Source: Verrucomicrobiota bacterium
GTDB taxonomy: Bacteria > Verrucomicrobiota > Lentisphaeria > JABSQK01 > JAJFLO01
Direction of reading: 5' to 3'
Length of the DNA: 37,750 bases
NCBI GenBank assembly: GCA_021772675.1
Contig: JAJFLO010000063.1
Location: 1-37,750, forward strand
The notes beneath the pieces were generated by a model. It made no database searches. It saw only the letters and a list, made by a program, of their open reading frames with translations, and had not been told where the DNA came from. The translations under genes and the position numbers were made by a program. This document shows positions 18,201 through 25,620 of the stretch, one piece after another (within the stretch, counting starts at the first letter, position 1; each line of letters opens with the position of its first letter).

Positions 18201-20768
18201 GGAGGTATAGATGATGTACGTATCTATGATCGGGCATTGAGCGCAAGCGAAGTTCTTGGACTTGCAAATCCTGTCATTGCCAATTTAGCTCCAACTGCCA
18301 ATGCCGGAACTGATTCAACATTTAGCGAAGGCACTTTGGCTACACTTGATGGTAGTGCTTCATCCGACCCGGATGGTGACCCGATAACTTATGCTTGGGT
18401 ACAAACTGCTGGAACTACCGTGAGTTTATCCAATAGTAGTTCTGCAACCCCTACATTCATCGCTCCACCTGTTATCGTGAACGAGGTATTAAGTTTTCAA
18501 TTGACCGTAAGTGATCTTGAGCCACTTACTAGTGTTGATACCGTAGACATTACGATTTCGCCAGTCACTCCCGGAAGCTTTCAATTTAACACTGCAAGTT
18601 TGAATGTTGGAGAAGGTGCCGGTGCCGTTCAGGTAAATGTGGATCGGGTTGGTGGTAGTTCGGGAGCTGCATCGATAAACTATATGAGTAGTGATGGAAC
18701 TGCGGTTTCAGGTTCGGACTATTTGGCCGTTACAAACACACTTGTATTCGCTGATGGAGAGACAAGCAAGACTATTTTCGTTTTCATCACGGATGATAGT
18801 GTTCAGGAAAATGATGAGGATTTTGTGATCACTCTGAACAACGCCACAGGAGGTGCAGGTATAGGTATACCCAATAGCACCAGTGTGACTATAAATGACA
18901 ATGATGGTTTAGCTACCGGCCTGCAACTGCACTGGAATCTTGATGAAAATGGTGGGACGACAGCATCCGATTCTTCAGGCAAAGGTCATAGTGGTAATTT
19001 TCAACTTTCACCGTCTTGGGTGCCTGGTGTAATAGGTTCAGCGGTAAATTTTGTTGCTTGGGGTGAATTAATAACAGTGAATAACCACTCAGATTTGAAT
19101 CCCACTACTGCGATATCTGTTACTGCCTGGATCGATAGTAGTGCTCAGTTGATTGTTTGTAAGGGGTATGAACGTCAGCAATATCAGCTCAAAGGAGAAT
19201 GGAATGGAATTACCTTTGGAGTAGTAATCGACGGTGTGTTCCAAGACTATAAAGGTATTATACCGATTAACAATTTACCGCAATGGCGGCACGTGGTTGG
19301 AACTTATGACGGTTCTACCATACGCGTTTATGTGGATGGAGTGGAAATTGGTACCGGCAAAGCCGTGACAGGCGTCTTGACGCCCAGTGCCGGTGACTTT
19401 GCTATTGGTGGCCAGGCTACAGGAGGCAAGAGTTATACCGGTGCCATTGATGACGTTCGAATCTATGACCGGGCCTTGAGCGCTACTGAGATTAACTCTC
19501 TAGCAAATCCTATCGCTGTCAATTTAACACCTACTGCTAACGCCGGAATTGATCAGTCCGTTGATGAATTGACACTGGTCAACTTGGACGGTAGCGCATC
19601 GTCCGATCCGGATTTTGACCCGATTACTTTTTTATGGACTCAGACTGCTGGTACTTCTGTACAACTCTCTGATCCATCTTCTCAAATACCCTCATTTACA
19701 TCTCCAAATGTATCTGCCACAGAAGTATTGACTTTTCAACTCACAGTAAGTGATCCAGAACCGTTGTCAGATGTTGATACCGTCAACATTACTGTTAATC
19801 CCATACTGGCGGGCAGTATTCAATTTGCCGTATCCATTCAATTAATTGGTGAAGGTGACGGAACTGTAGTTATCACCGTAAATCGTTTGGGTGGTAATTC
19901 GGGTGCGATTAGTGTTGATTATAACAGCAGCGATACTGTTGCTGAATCAGGACTTGACTATGTTGGTCAATCAGGAACGATTCAATTCGCTGATGGTGAA
20001 ATTAGTAAAGCAATTAATATCTCCATTACCGATGACATTGTAGAAGAAGGTGATGAAGATTTTCTTCTTTCCCTGAGTAATGCCACTGGTGGTGCGACGA
20101 TTACTACACCTGATATCATCACTATAACAATCCAGGATAATGACGGTCTTTCAAATGGATTGATCTTAAATTGGGCATTTGATGAAACTACAGGAAACGT
20201 TGTTGCAGATTCGTCAGGGAATGGTAATCAGGGCACTTTTTTCAATGCAGTATCCCAGGGGACAGGGGTAAGTGGATCTGCAGCAGTTTTTGATGCATGG
20301 GGAGAGCTTGTTAAGGTCTCCAGTAATTCAGCCTTGAATCCTGCCACAGCAATCACACTGGCAGCCTGGATTGATCAAAGTGGTCAGTTAATCATCTGCA
20401 AAGGAAGTGAACAGCAGCAATACCATCTAAAAGGCGAGTGGAACGGCATTACGTTTGGTGCAAAAATTAACGGTGCCTGGAAATTCTATACAGGCCTGAC
20501 TCCGATTAATAATCTGCCTCAATGGCGGCACGTTGTTGGGACCTATGATGGATCAACTATGAGAGTATATGTTGATGGAGTTGAAATTGGTACAGGAAAA
20601 GCCGTGAGCGGAATCTTAAGCCCAAGTTCAGGTGATTTTGTCATTGGTGGTCAGGCAACAAGCGGAAAAAGTTATATGGGTTCGATCGATGATGTCCGGG
20701 TATATAATCGGGCATTAAATTCAGGTGAGATAAGTGCTCTATACAACAGTTTCCCACCAATGAACTAA
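15294..20768 (+). CDS. Large secreted Calx-beta / LamG / PKD-like modular protein
   Basis: This 1824-residue exported protein probably acts at the cell surface or in adhesion or polymer binding. An N-terminal hydrophobic signal (about 12-33, FLYSLLILTIIPFEIVLG) is followed by a PQQ/propeller-like region (about 35-560) that includes LQWTYVMD and EQWSYAYA. Then come Calx-beta 1 (567-675) and 2 (679-790), each ending in acidic DDG...DND calcium-type loops. Next are LamG/concanavalin-like 1 (796-995), PKD/REJ-like 1 (998-1093, with DGSASSDPDGDPI), Calx-beta 3, LamG 2 (from 1210), PKD/REJ-like 2, Calx-beta 4 and LamG 3 (1623-1818). The LamG starts are 414 and 413 residues apart, so the Calx-LamG-PKD block is tandemly duplicated, but synonymous sites have diverged. 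No PEP-CTERM, LPXTG or type IX C-terminus is visible. It follows the two-component pair, which may control it. Confidence 0.92.
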   Translation: MNTHIYKIKRAIQWFLYSLLILTIIPFEIVLGAGNWPGINNGGTRTNSSDVNVGNNLQLQWTYVMDPQNVNTSKTSTGTYNGSFRSKNIAIRGGRIALLAPQGAGQDFVFLDPGKNLISSFPTTLSESTGAEWNSFGQEGRDTRNGQFIVYWHANGNIYARTSGDAQNVLATSKGYQASNGSEILSIVGNQQSSNRTGYFAMNDNSAWIFTTPGGHPANGVTANSTFYMSPLDDASGFSTIEIVPTFLESHLFTWGNPFIVDGNRLYTLGPASNDFEWLGTYIMAYTVVNQGMLNGEDTPDFVHTNLNSFIAREGDLNASLKPWCAGNNEIYVVAAEAGSNGPNSFFIDFSQPLRLTGIDRNSGADWELPISISAPGFEPWYFMPQIAYADRISTQSAEYVAVMLPEVSGLLNFPRPYNTSGFHQTRISVVNATTQNEQWSYAYAANETSPLWSYHCNTNTKMLIAGDALFVAYVKTAVDIDEYVDLDEFHPLTLYIDRFELVDGTRTSSSFALGENANTIQLDDFAAVDGKLYVLITNKEFVLNTSMVGGSQILACVGDGPANGSSITMEAGNLSVAEGDQSATVTVQRFGNSATPVSIRISTQDDTAISGSDYTQNVSILTFAPGETSKQFTVDIIDDGITEVNKSFDVVLDQLIGDATLIEPSNTQVTILDNDFADSIEISSALYTVGEGDGQITVDLLRSGTDLSNPVTVTAQTLEMTATGGLDYVEKTEVITFNSFETIKSFIITINDDSLIESDEDLIIQLSTPTGGAVLGIQTNSQLVIQDNDNNNSGLKLHWAMDENSGITLSDSSGNSNVGAFQGTPTWGPGNIGTALNFDAWGELVTAAGDQPSLNPTSEITLAAWIDQSGQLIICKGSEEQQYHLKGEWNGITFGAKIDGVWRKYKGNIVLNNLPQWRHVCGTYDGTTMRVYVDGVEIGSGLAITGSITASLGDLAIAGQANGGKTYVGGIDDVRIYDRALSASEVLGLANPVIANLAPTANAGTDSTFSEGTLATLDGSASSDPDGDPITYAWVQTAGTTVSLSNSSSATPTFIAPPVIVNEVLSFQLTVSDLEPLTSVDTVDITISPVTPGSFQFNTASLNVGEGAGAVQVNVDRVGGSSGAASINYMSSDGTAVSGSDYLAVTNTLVFADGETSKTIFVFITDDSVQENDEDFVITLNNATGGAGIGIPNSTSVTINDNDGLATGLQLHWNLDENGGTTASDSSGKGHSGNFQLSPSWVPGVIGSAVNFVAWGELITVNNHSDLNPTTAISVTAWIDSSAQLIVCKGYERQQYQLKGEWNGITFGVVIDGVFQDYKGIIPINNLPQWRHVVGTYDGSTIRVYVDGVEIGTGKAVTGVLTPSAGDFAIGGQATGGKSYTGAIDDVRIYDRALSATEINSLANPIAVNLTPTANAGIDQSVDELTLVNLDGSASSDPDFDPITFLWTQTAGTSVQLSDPSSQIPSFTSPNVSATEVLTFQLTVSDPEPLSDVDTVNITVNPILAGSIQFAVSIQLIGEGDGTVVITVNRLGGNSGAISVDYNSSDTVAESGLDYVGQSGTIQFADGEISKAINISITDDIVEEGDEDFLLSLSNATGGATITTPDIITITIQDNDGLSNGLILNWAFDETTGNVVADSSGNGNQGTFFNAVSQGTGVSGSAAVFDAWGELVKVSSNSALNPATAITLAAWIDQSGQLIICKGSEQQQYHLKGEWNGITFGAKINGAWKFYTGLTPINNLPQWRHVVGTYDGSTMRVYVDGVEIGTGKAVSGILSPSSGDFVIGGQATSGKSYMGSIDDVRVYNRALNSGEISALYNSFPPMN

Positions 20769-21287
20769 ATTTTATCTGATCGATTTTATAAGTGATATTA
20801 GATCGCTGATATGTGATCATATTGAATGTCATGGCAATTACGAAGTAGACCACCAAATGTGCTGGCATCTTACGATGCCTGATGCATGATTCCTGTACGT
20901 TGTCTACTTCTGTGCGCGGAAATCTAGACGTCAAATCTCCAAGGCGAATAAGATCGGTTATCCAGCGCTTTCAGGTAAGCTTGCAGTCAAGCGTACCAAT
21001 ATGTCGCCACTTCGCGGAGGCTTTCTTTAAATGCATTGCTTCGTTAGTAAGTAGTTGCAGTAGTCACTACAGCTAAATACTTACTGCCTCGCAACTACAT
21101 TCAAAGAAACCCTTCACAGATTCAGGTTATAGCTTTGAAGAAAAATATACCGTCTAACCCGGATTTCTCACAATACTTCTGTTACAAAAGCGAATATCAC
21201 CCAAATTTAAAGTCTTAACTTGTCTCGCGATTCTGCTTAGCAGAACTCGACACACTATTATCCACTCATCTACGTCAAACCATTGAA
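20769..21287. other. Gene-free region with palindromes
   Basis: I see no credible gene here. A 9-bp stem gaagtagac/gtctacttc (20842-20850 and 20902-20910) encloses a second hairpin ggcatc-ttac-gatgcc (20864-20879). Further on, gtagttgc/gcaactac (21051-21058 and 21091-21098) competes with agtaagta/tacttact. The segment at about 21165-21230 (cccggatttctcacaatac...) resembles 37170-37232. Confidence 0.55.
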
Positions 21288-21301
21288 TATAGGCAATCTA
21301 A

Positions 21302-21433
21302 CCTAATTAATTCACGCGATTCGTTGCGAGAGCACTTAACTCGCTCATAATAAGGCGATTCGTGAAGTCGAACTAAACGTATTATTTGGGCAGAGATTAG
21401 GGCTCGCAGCAGAATACTGATGAATTATTCAGG
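21302..21433. mobile_element. Miniature inverted-repeat element, family M1, copy B
   Basis: This is a 132-bp unit with ends cctaattaattca and tgaattattcagg, flanked by ctaa (21298-21301) and ctag (21434-21437), both YTAR. The left part (gattcgttgcgagagcacttaa) matches copy D. It lacks the ccgccgtggtgg core found in copies A, C and D. Confidence 0.75.
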
Positions 21434-21591
21434 CTAGCAGATGCAGAGGACCACAGTCCTACTATGTTATCTATTTGATCAAAATGTTTTTACAATCATC
21501 AATCAAAAAATTTTAAGTTTATAGGGAGCGACACCCGAGCCTGCTAACGCAGCCGCGATTAATATAAGAGGAAACGTTTCGTTCTCGTCGT

Positions 21592-21638
21592 CGTTCTCGT
21601 CCTCGATTTTCGGTTTTTCGAGGACGAATGCGAGAACG
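21592..21638. repeat. GTTCTCGTCCTCGA palindrome
   Basis: The words cgttctcgtcctcga (21592-21606) and tcgaggacgaatgcgagaacg (21618-21638) form a hairpin with a short bulge. Further copies of the ctcgtc/gacgag words lie on both sides (21579-21655). It is low-complexity and non-coding. Confidence 0.8.
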
Positions 21639-21659
21639 AGGACAAGGACGATTTTAACT

Positions 21660-21842
21660 AAGTTTCAAAGGAGTAACTTTCAAGGCCTCCGATTCTGGGT
21701 CTCGATTAATATAAAACGAAACTTGGTTTCAGGTGTCAGGTTTCAGAAGATTGAAGATCATTAGCACGGGTCTTTGACACCTGAACACTGAACACTGAAC
21801 ACTGAAACCTGACACCTAAAAAAAACTTTAACTTTCAAAGAA
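21660..21842. repeat. Dispersed repeat, copy 2 of 2 (183 bp)
   Basis: This is the same element as 5054-5222, in the same orientation, with near-identical sequence over the non-repetitive core (ataaaacgaaacttggtttc...). It carries two additional actgaac heptamers inside the right arm of the palindrome. It is again bounded by tttcaaag words at both ends. Confidence 0.9.
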
Positions 21843-22096
21843 GCATACAATAGTCTGGCTACAGGACTATCGCTATAATTTTTCAATAAATTCGTTTAGT
21901 TTTTTGAATGAAAGGCAAAATTGAGTAAAAAATGATTTATATATCATAGCCAAGCATTGACCCATGTTGCAATGAATTGCGGTGTCGAACACGCATTCAT
22001 TCTCGACTTAAAATCTGATCATCGGGAAGCTCCAAAATTATCAATATATTATGTGTCATCACAGTCAAAGCGTTCAATCGATAAACTTAGCATTAG

Positions 22097-22314
22097 CCTG
22101 ATTAACTTGTACGGTTTCGTCTCGAGAGTGCTAGATCAATGAGTTATGAATATCGTTCGCGTGCAGGCTTCCAGCTCGTAGAGCCTACAGCTCGGAGAGA
22201 ATCGTGTTGAAAATCCGCCGTGGTGGAAACTATTTCAAGTCTTTGGGTTCTTCATAACTCGCTTATATGAACTAAGATATGCGCACGCAGTAGAAGCCGG
22301 ATGAATTAGTCAGG
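22097..22314. mobile_element. Miniature inverted-repeat element, family M1, copy C
   Basis: This is a 218-bp unit with ends cctgattaact and gaattagtcagg and an identical ttag flank on each side (22093-22096 and 22315-22318), matching YTAR. It shares tgcaggcttccagctcgta (from about 22162) and ccgccgtggtggaaactatt (22215-22234) with copy D. It is non-coding. Confidence 0.82.
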
Positions 22315-22390
22315 TTAGTATTGAAAAGCAATTTCTTTTGAAATTTTGGTATGGCTTCGTTTTTCAAAAGGCAATTGCAGAATAGGCTAG

Positions 22391-22543
22391 CAGTCTGTCG
22401 GACTTTGAAAATCGTTGCGAGAAAATCGTCAAATTGAGAGCATTTTTGTCCAAATTGAGGAATATATTGCGCCCCGTGGGATCGACAATAATTTGGACCA
22501 AAATGCGGTTTTCGCAGTAGATTCTTCCAACGTCCGACAGACT
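22391..22543. mobile_element. Miniature element with CAGTCTGTCGGAC ends
   Basis: Perfect terminal inverted repeats cagtctgtcggac and gtccgacagactg bound 153 bp. They are flanked by ctag (22387-22390) and ctaa (22544-22547), so pairing extends to 16 bp. Imperfect similarity of the ends continues about 25 bases inward (ctttgaaaatcgttgcgaga against gttggaagaatctactgcga in reverse complement). It is a second element family distinct from M1 and has no coding capacity. Confidence 0.82.
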
Positions 22544-22802
22544 GCTAAATGGGTAAAAACGTCGGCAACTGGAATGAACTTTTGCTAGTTGAGATTCTGC
22601 AAAAAACGACCGGTATGTCAAGTCGTAGGTGATCCCTATGGTTTCTATTTGAGTAGCACCATTTATGATATTTTATAATTTTCTAGAATGTTCATTGAAT
22701 AGTTCGACAATACTCGCCATGTTTCTTGACCAAAATTCAATAACATGTCAGCATATACGCTTCGTAAATTCTACCCAAATGGAATCCATATAGGAGAAAA
22801 AA

Positions 22803-23567
22803 ATGAAAAATATTGTCATAAGATCAACGATTCTGGTTTCAGTGATTACTCTCTTGAGCTCGATCACTGGTTGTAAAACTATTCGCATGGAAAGTATAGT
22901 AAAAGTAGGTAAACAAGGATTGGCTGCGGCTATGTTGTCCGATGACCAAATGGCTGAGATGGCAAGTAGGGGAATTATAGAGATGGATGCAAAGAACACG
23001 CTTTCTCCGCCAGGGAGTACCTACTCCCAGCGTCTGGTCAAAATTACTAAAAATTTCACTGAAATTAATGGAAGAACATTAGACTTTCGAGTCTATGATC
23101 AGAACGTTATCAATGCATTTGCCATGCCTGATGGCAGTGTTCGCGTTTATACGGGATTAATGGATATAATGACTGACGATGAACTACTCTTTGTCATAGG
23201 CCATGAAATCGGTCATGTTGCCAAGGGGCATAGCCGCAAACGATTCCAACTCGCATATAGCACCTCGGCCTTGCGTGAATTGGTGAACGATCAAGGTGGC
23301 ATGTATGAACAGGTTGTGTCCTCAAAATTTGGTGATTTTATGGAAAAAATAGTCCACTCGCAATATTCGCAACACAATGAACTGGAGTCGGATGAGTACG
23401 GACTCCTAACCGTGCAAAAGAATAATCGTCCAAAAATCGCCGCGATTACTGCTCTACAGAAGCTTGGCTCCTTAAGCAAAGAGAATCCTCGCATATTTCA
23501 ACAATTGTTATCCAGCCACCCTCAACCAGAAAAGAGAGCGCAGCGCATCAAAGAAATTAAAAAATAG
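22803..23567 (+). CDS. M48-family zinc metalloprotease, lipoprotein
   Basis: This 254-residue protein is predicted to be a membrane-anchored protease of the M48 (HtpX/BepA-like) family, which acts in envelope protein quality control. A type II signal peptide ends at the lipobox ITGC with Cys24. The zinc site HEIGH (H134, E135, H138) lies in VIGHEIGHVAKGHSRK, and the third ligand is probably E193 in HNELESDEYG, the usual ExxxD arrangement. FAMPDGSVRVYTGLM upstream is also typical of the family. No TPR repeats are present, so it is the short form. An aggaga Shine-Dalgarno 6 bases upstream supports this start. It stands alone: 2 kb of repeats lie before it and 460 bp follow before the porin. Confidence 0.93.
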   Translation: MKNIVIRSTILVSVITLLSSITGCKTIRMESIVKVGKQGLAAAMLSDDQMAEMASRGIIEMDAKNTLSPPGSTYSQRLVKITKNFTEINGRTLDFRVYDQNVINAFAMPDGSVRVYTGLMDIMTDDELLFVIGHEIGHVAKGHSRKRFQLAYSTSALRELVNDQGGMYEQVVSSKFGDFMEKIVHSQYSQHNELESDEYGLLTVQKNNRPKIAAITALQKLGSLSKENPRIFQQLLSSHPQPEKRAQRIKEIKK

Positions 23568-23884
23568 TCGTCGGTACATCTTTTTCCCATACTCGATTTC
23601 CACTGCACGAGTGTGGCAAATAGTAATTTGGTCATTCCTGGCTGAATAACGTGTACTTAGCCAGGAGTAAACCGCGTTACTTTTACGTCAGCCTAAGAGT
23701 TTCCAGAGGCGCTCACGTTTTGCATACACACTCCCATTGAACTAACTTTCTGAAATTTAGATGGCTACAATATGTTGCTATCCGGCATATATTTACTGGT
23801 ATAGATATTGCGCCCGTTCGCAGGTAATAATTGTATTCCTTCTAATAAGGAATAAAATCCCTGAATCAATAATTTAGAAATTAC
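23568..23884. other. Gene-free spacer downstream of the M48 protease
   Basis: No gene is visible. The palindromes cctggct/agccagg (about 23638-23666) and attcctt/aaggaat (about 23833-23851) are present. Neither is followed by a convincing U-tract on the plus strand. Confidence 0.5.
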
Positions 23885-23979
23885 CAACTATACCGACAGC
23901 CATCAGGTTTTCGACAGGTTTCTGAAAAATTGTTGCCTGAAATGAATAACGAATGTCGAAAAACCTACTGCTTGCAGTA
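23885..23979. repeat. 95-bp palindromic repeat, copy 1 (second copy at 37072-37166)
   Basis: The two copies share nearly the whole segment catcaggttttcgacaggtt...gaatgtcgaaaaacctactgcttgcagtata. Its ends are inverted repeats (aggttttcgaca against tgtcgaaaaacct). The right end overlaps the first nine codons of an upstream in-frame extension of the porin gene, which argues that this extension is not coding. Confidence 0.88.
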
Positions 23980-24030
23980 TATTTTCGCTATCCTTTACAT
24001 TTGAACTTATCACAGAAAGGAATAATAGGT

Positions 24031-25299
24031 ATGCATATATCCCCCCAACGTCTCATTTTAATTCTGTTATCAACACTCGTCCTGTGTTCGGCCACTTTTG
24101 CGAATGATAAACTATTGGACCTACTGCTTCATAAAGGAATCGTAAACGAAGAAGAGTATAACAAGTTAAAATTGGAAAGTGAAAAAAAGTTTGAGCTCAG
24201 CTATGATAAAGGCGTCAATATGGTTGCCAGGAATGGCAAATTTAATTTTAAAGTTGGCGGGCGATTAATGTTTGATGCAGCGTTTTATGATACGGATAAA
24301 ATAGAATTGGGCGATGGCACTGAAATTCGTCGGAGCAGGATTAGCGTTAGCGGAACCATCTCCGACGACTGGGAATTTGAGGCTGATTACGATTTCGCAA
24401 ATAATGCAGTCAATGTTAAAGATATATCAATTAGTTATAATGGATTTAATGCCGTAAATATTAAATTGGGAAATTTTAAGGAACCCTTTAGTCTGGAAGA
24501 AAATACCAGTTCCAGATATCTCACCTTTATGGAACGAGCATTACCCAATGTCTTTGCGCCTGGACGTAATATAGGTATCGGAGTGAACAGTAAACTAAAG
24601 TCATGGACTTGGGCTGCCGGGGTTTTTGGTCAGTCGGTCGGTGATGAGCCCGATGATGATGAAGGTTATGGTGCTTCTGTTCGATTAACTACAGCACCCA
24701 TGGATGATGATAGGCGCGTCTTGCATTTAGGTATTGGCGCCTCCTATCGTGCGCCTGATGATAAAGATCGTGAAGTCCGGTTTCGGGAGCGTCCGGAATC
24801 GCATAAATCAAATAAGCGCCTAGTGAATACCGGAACAATTGCCAATGTTGACGATTATACTACGATCGGGCTTGAAGCGGCTCTGATTTTAGGAGCGTTT
24901 TCACTTCAGGGGGAATATATTAAAACCCGGGTAGACCGAGAAAAAAACTTCACGGATGTAGATTTTTCCGGTGGTTATGTTTATGGCAGTTGGTTTATCA
25001 CTGGCGAGTCCAGAAATTATAAGTCAAAATCTGGAAAATTCGGTCGCATCAAACCATTGGTAAACGCCGGGGATCACGGAGGTGTCGGTGCTTGGGAATT
25101 GGCAATACGATATAGTACCCTCAACCTGAATGACAATGTTATAAATGGCGGAATTGAGGAAAATACAACTATTGGACTCAATTGGTATCTTAATCCACAG
25201 CTACGTTTTATGACTAATTTTGTGTATGTCAATTCGGAGAAAGGTGGTGTCCATGAGGATCCTCGTATCTTTCAATTGCGTGCTCAGATCGATTTTTAA
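24031..25299 (+). CDS. Phosphate-selective-type porin (OprO/OprP family)
   Basis: This is a predicted 422-residue outer-membrane beta-barrel of the OprO/P family, channels that often favour anions such as phosphate or polyphosphate. It starts MHISPQRLILILLSTLVL with a Sec signal cleaved about residue 25 (ATFA-N). A short helical stretch follows (LLDLLLHKGIVNEEEYNKLK). The family's barrel words are seen: FKVGGRLMFDAAFYD, EIRRSRISVSGTISDDWEF, LGNFKEPFSLEENTSSRY and MERALPNVFAPGRNIGIGV. The chain ends RIFQLRAQIDF, with the C-terminal phenylalanine used by the BAM complex. An upstream ATG at 23953 is rejected because it lies in a repeat and would bury the signal peptide; aaagg lies 10 bases before 24031. 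It precedes a PhnD-like protein, which fits phosphorus acquisition. Confidence 0.92.
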   Translation: MHISPQRLILILLSTLVLCSATFANDKLLDLLLHKGIVNEEEYNKLKLESEKKFELSYDKGVNMVARNGKFNFKVGGRLMFDAAFYDTDKIELGDGTEIRRSRISVSGTISDDWEFEADYDFANNAVNVKDISISYNGFNAVNIKLGNFKEPFSLEENTSSRYLTFMERALPNVFAPGRNIGIGVNSKLKSWTWAAGVFGQSVGDEPDDDEGYGASVRLTTAPMDDDRRVLHLGIGASYRAPDDKDREVRFRERPESHKSNKRLVNTGTIANVDDYTTIGLEAALILGAFSLQGEYIKTRVDREKNFTDVDFSGGYVYGSWFITGESRNYKSKSGKFGRIKPLVNAGDHGGVGAWELAIRYSTLNLNDNVINGGIEENTTIGLNWYLNPQLRFMTNFVYVNSEKGGVHEDPRIFQLRAQIDF

Positions 25300-25351
25300 T
25301 TTTTCGATTGATTTGAATCAATAATTGATTTTTTTTAATTTAAGACCCTAG

Positions 25352-25571
25352 CCTGATTAATTCATGTGATTCGTTGCGAGAGATCTTAAATCGCGTAAAA
25401 TAAATGAGTTATGAATATCATTTGCGTGCAGGCTTCCAGCTCGTAAAGCCTACAGCTCGGAGAGAATAGTGTTGGAAATCCGCCGTGGTGGAAACTATTT
25501 CGAACCAAAAAATATTTAGAACTCGTTGATATTATAACGACTCGCAATAGAAAGTTTATGCATAATTCAGG
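25352..25571. mobile_element. Miniature inverted-repeat element, family M1, copy D
   Basis: This is a 220-bp unit between the porin and the PhnD-like gene, with ends cctgattaattcatg and tatgcataattcagg, flanked by ctag (25348-25351) and atag (25572-25575). It combines the left half of copy B (gattcgttgcgagag), the middle of copy C (ttccagctcgta...) and the right end of copy A (gcaatagaaagtttatgcata). The next start codon is only 50 bases downstream, so the PhnD-like gene's promoter must lie in or at the edge of the element. Confidence 0.85.
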
Positions 25572-25620
25572 ATAGGGAAAAATGATGATATTTTTAAAAT
25601 AATTTTTTAACAGAACAACC

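Noticed and set aside
23953-24030. Longer porin start at 23953
   Set aside because: The first codons overlap a dispersed repeat and the extension would place 26 residues before an otherwise standard signal peptide.
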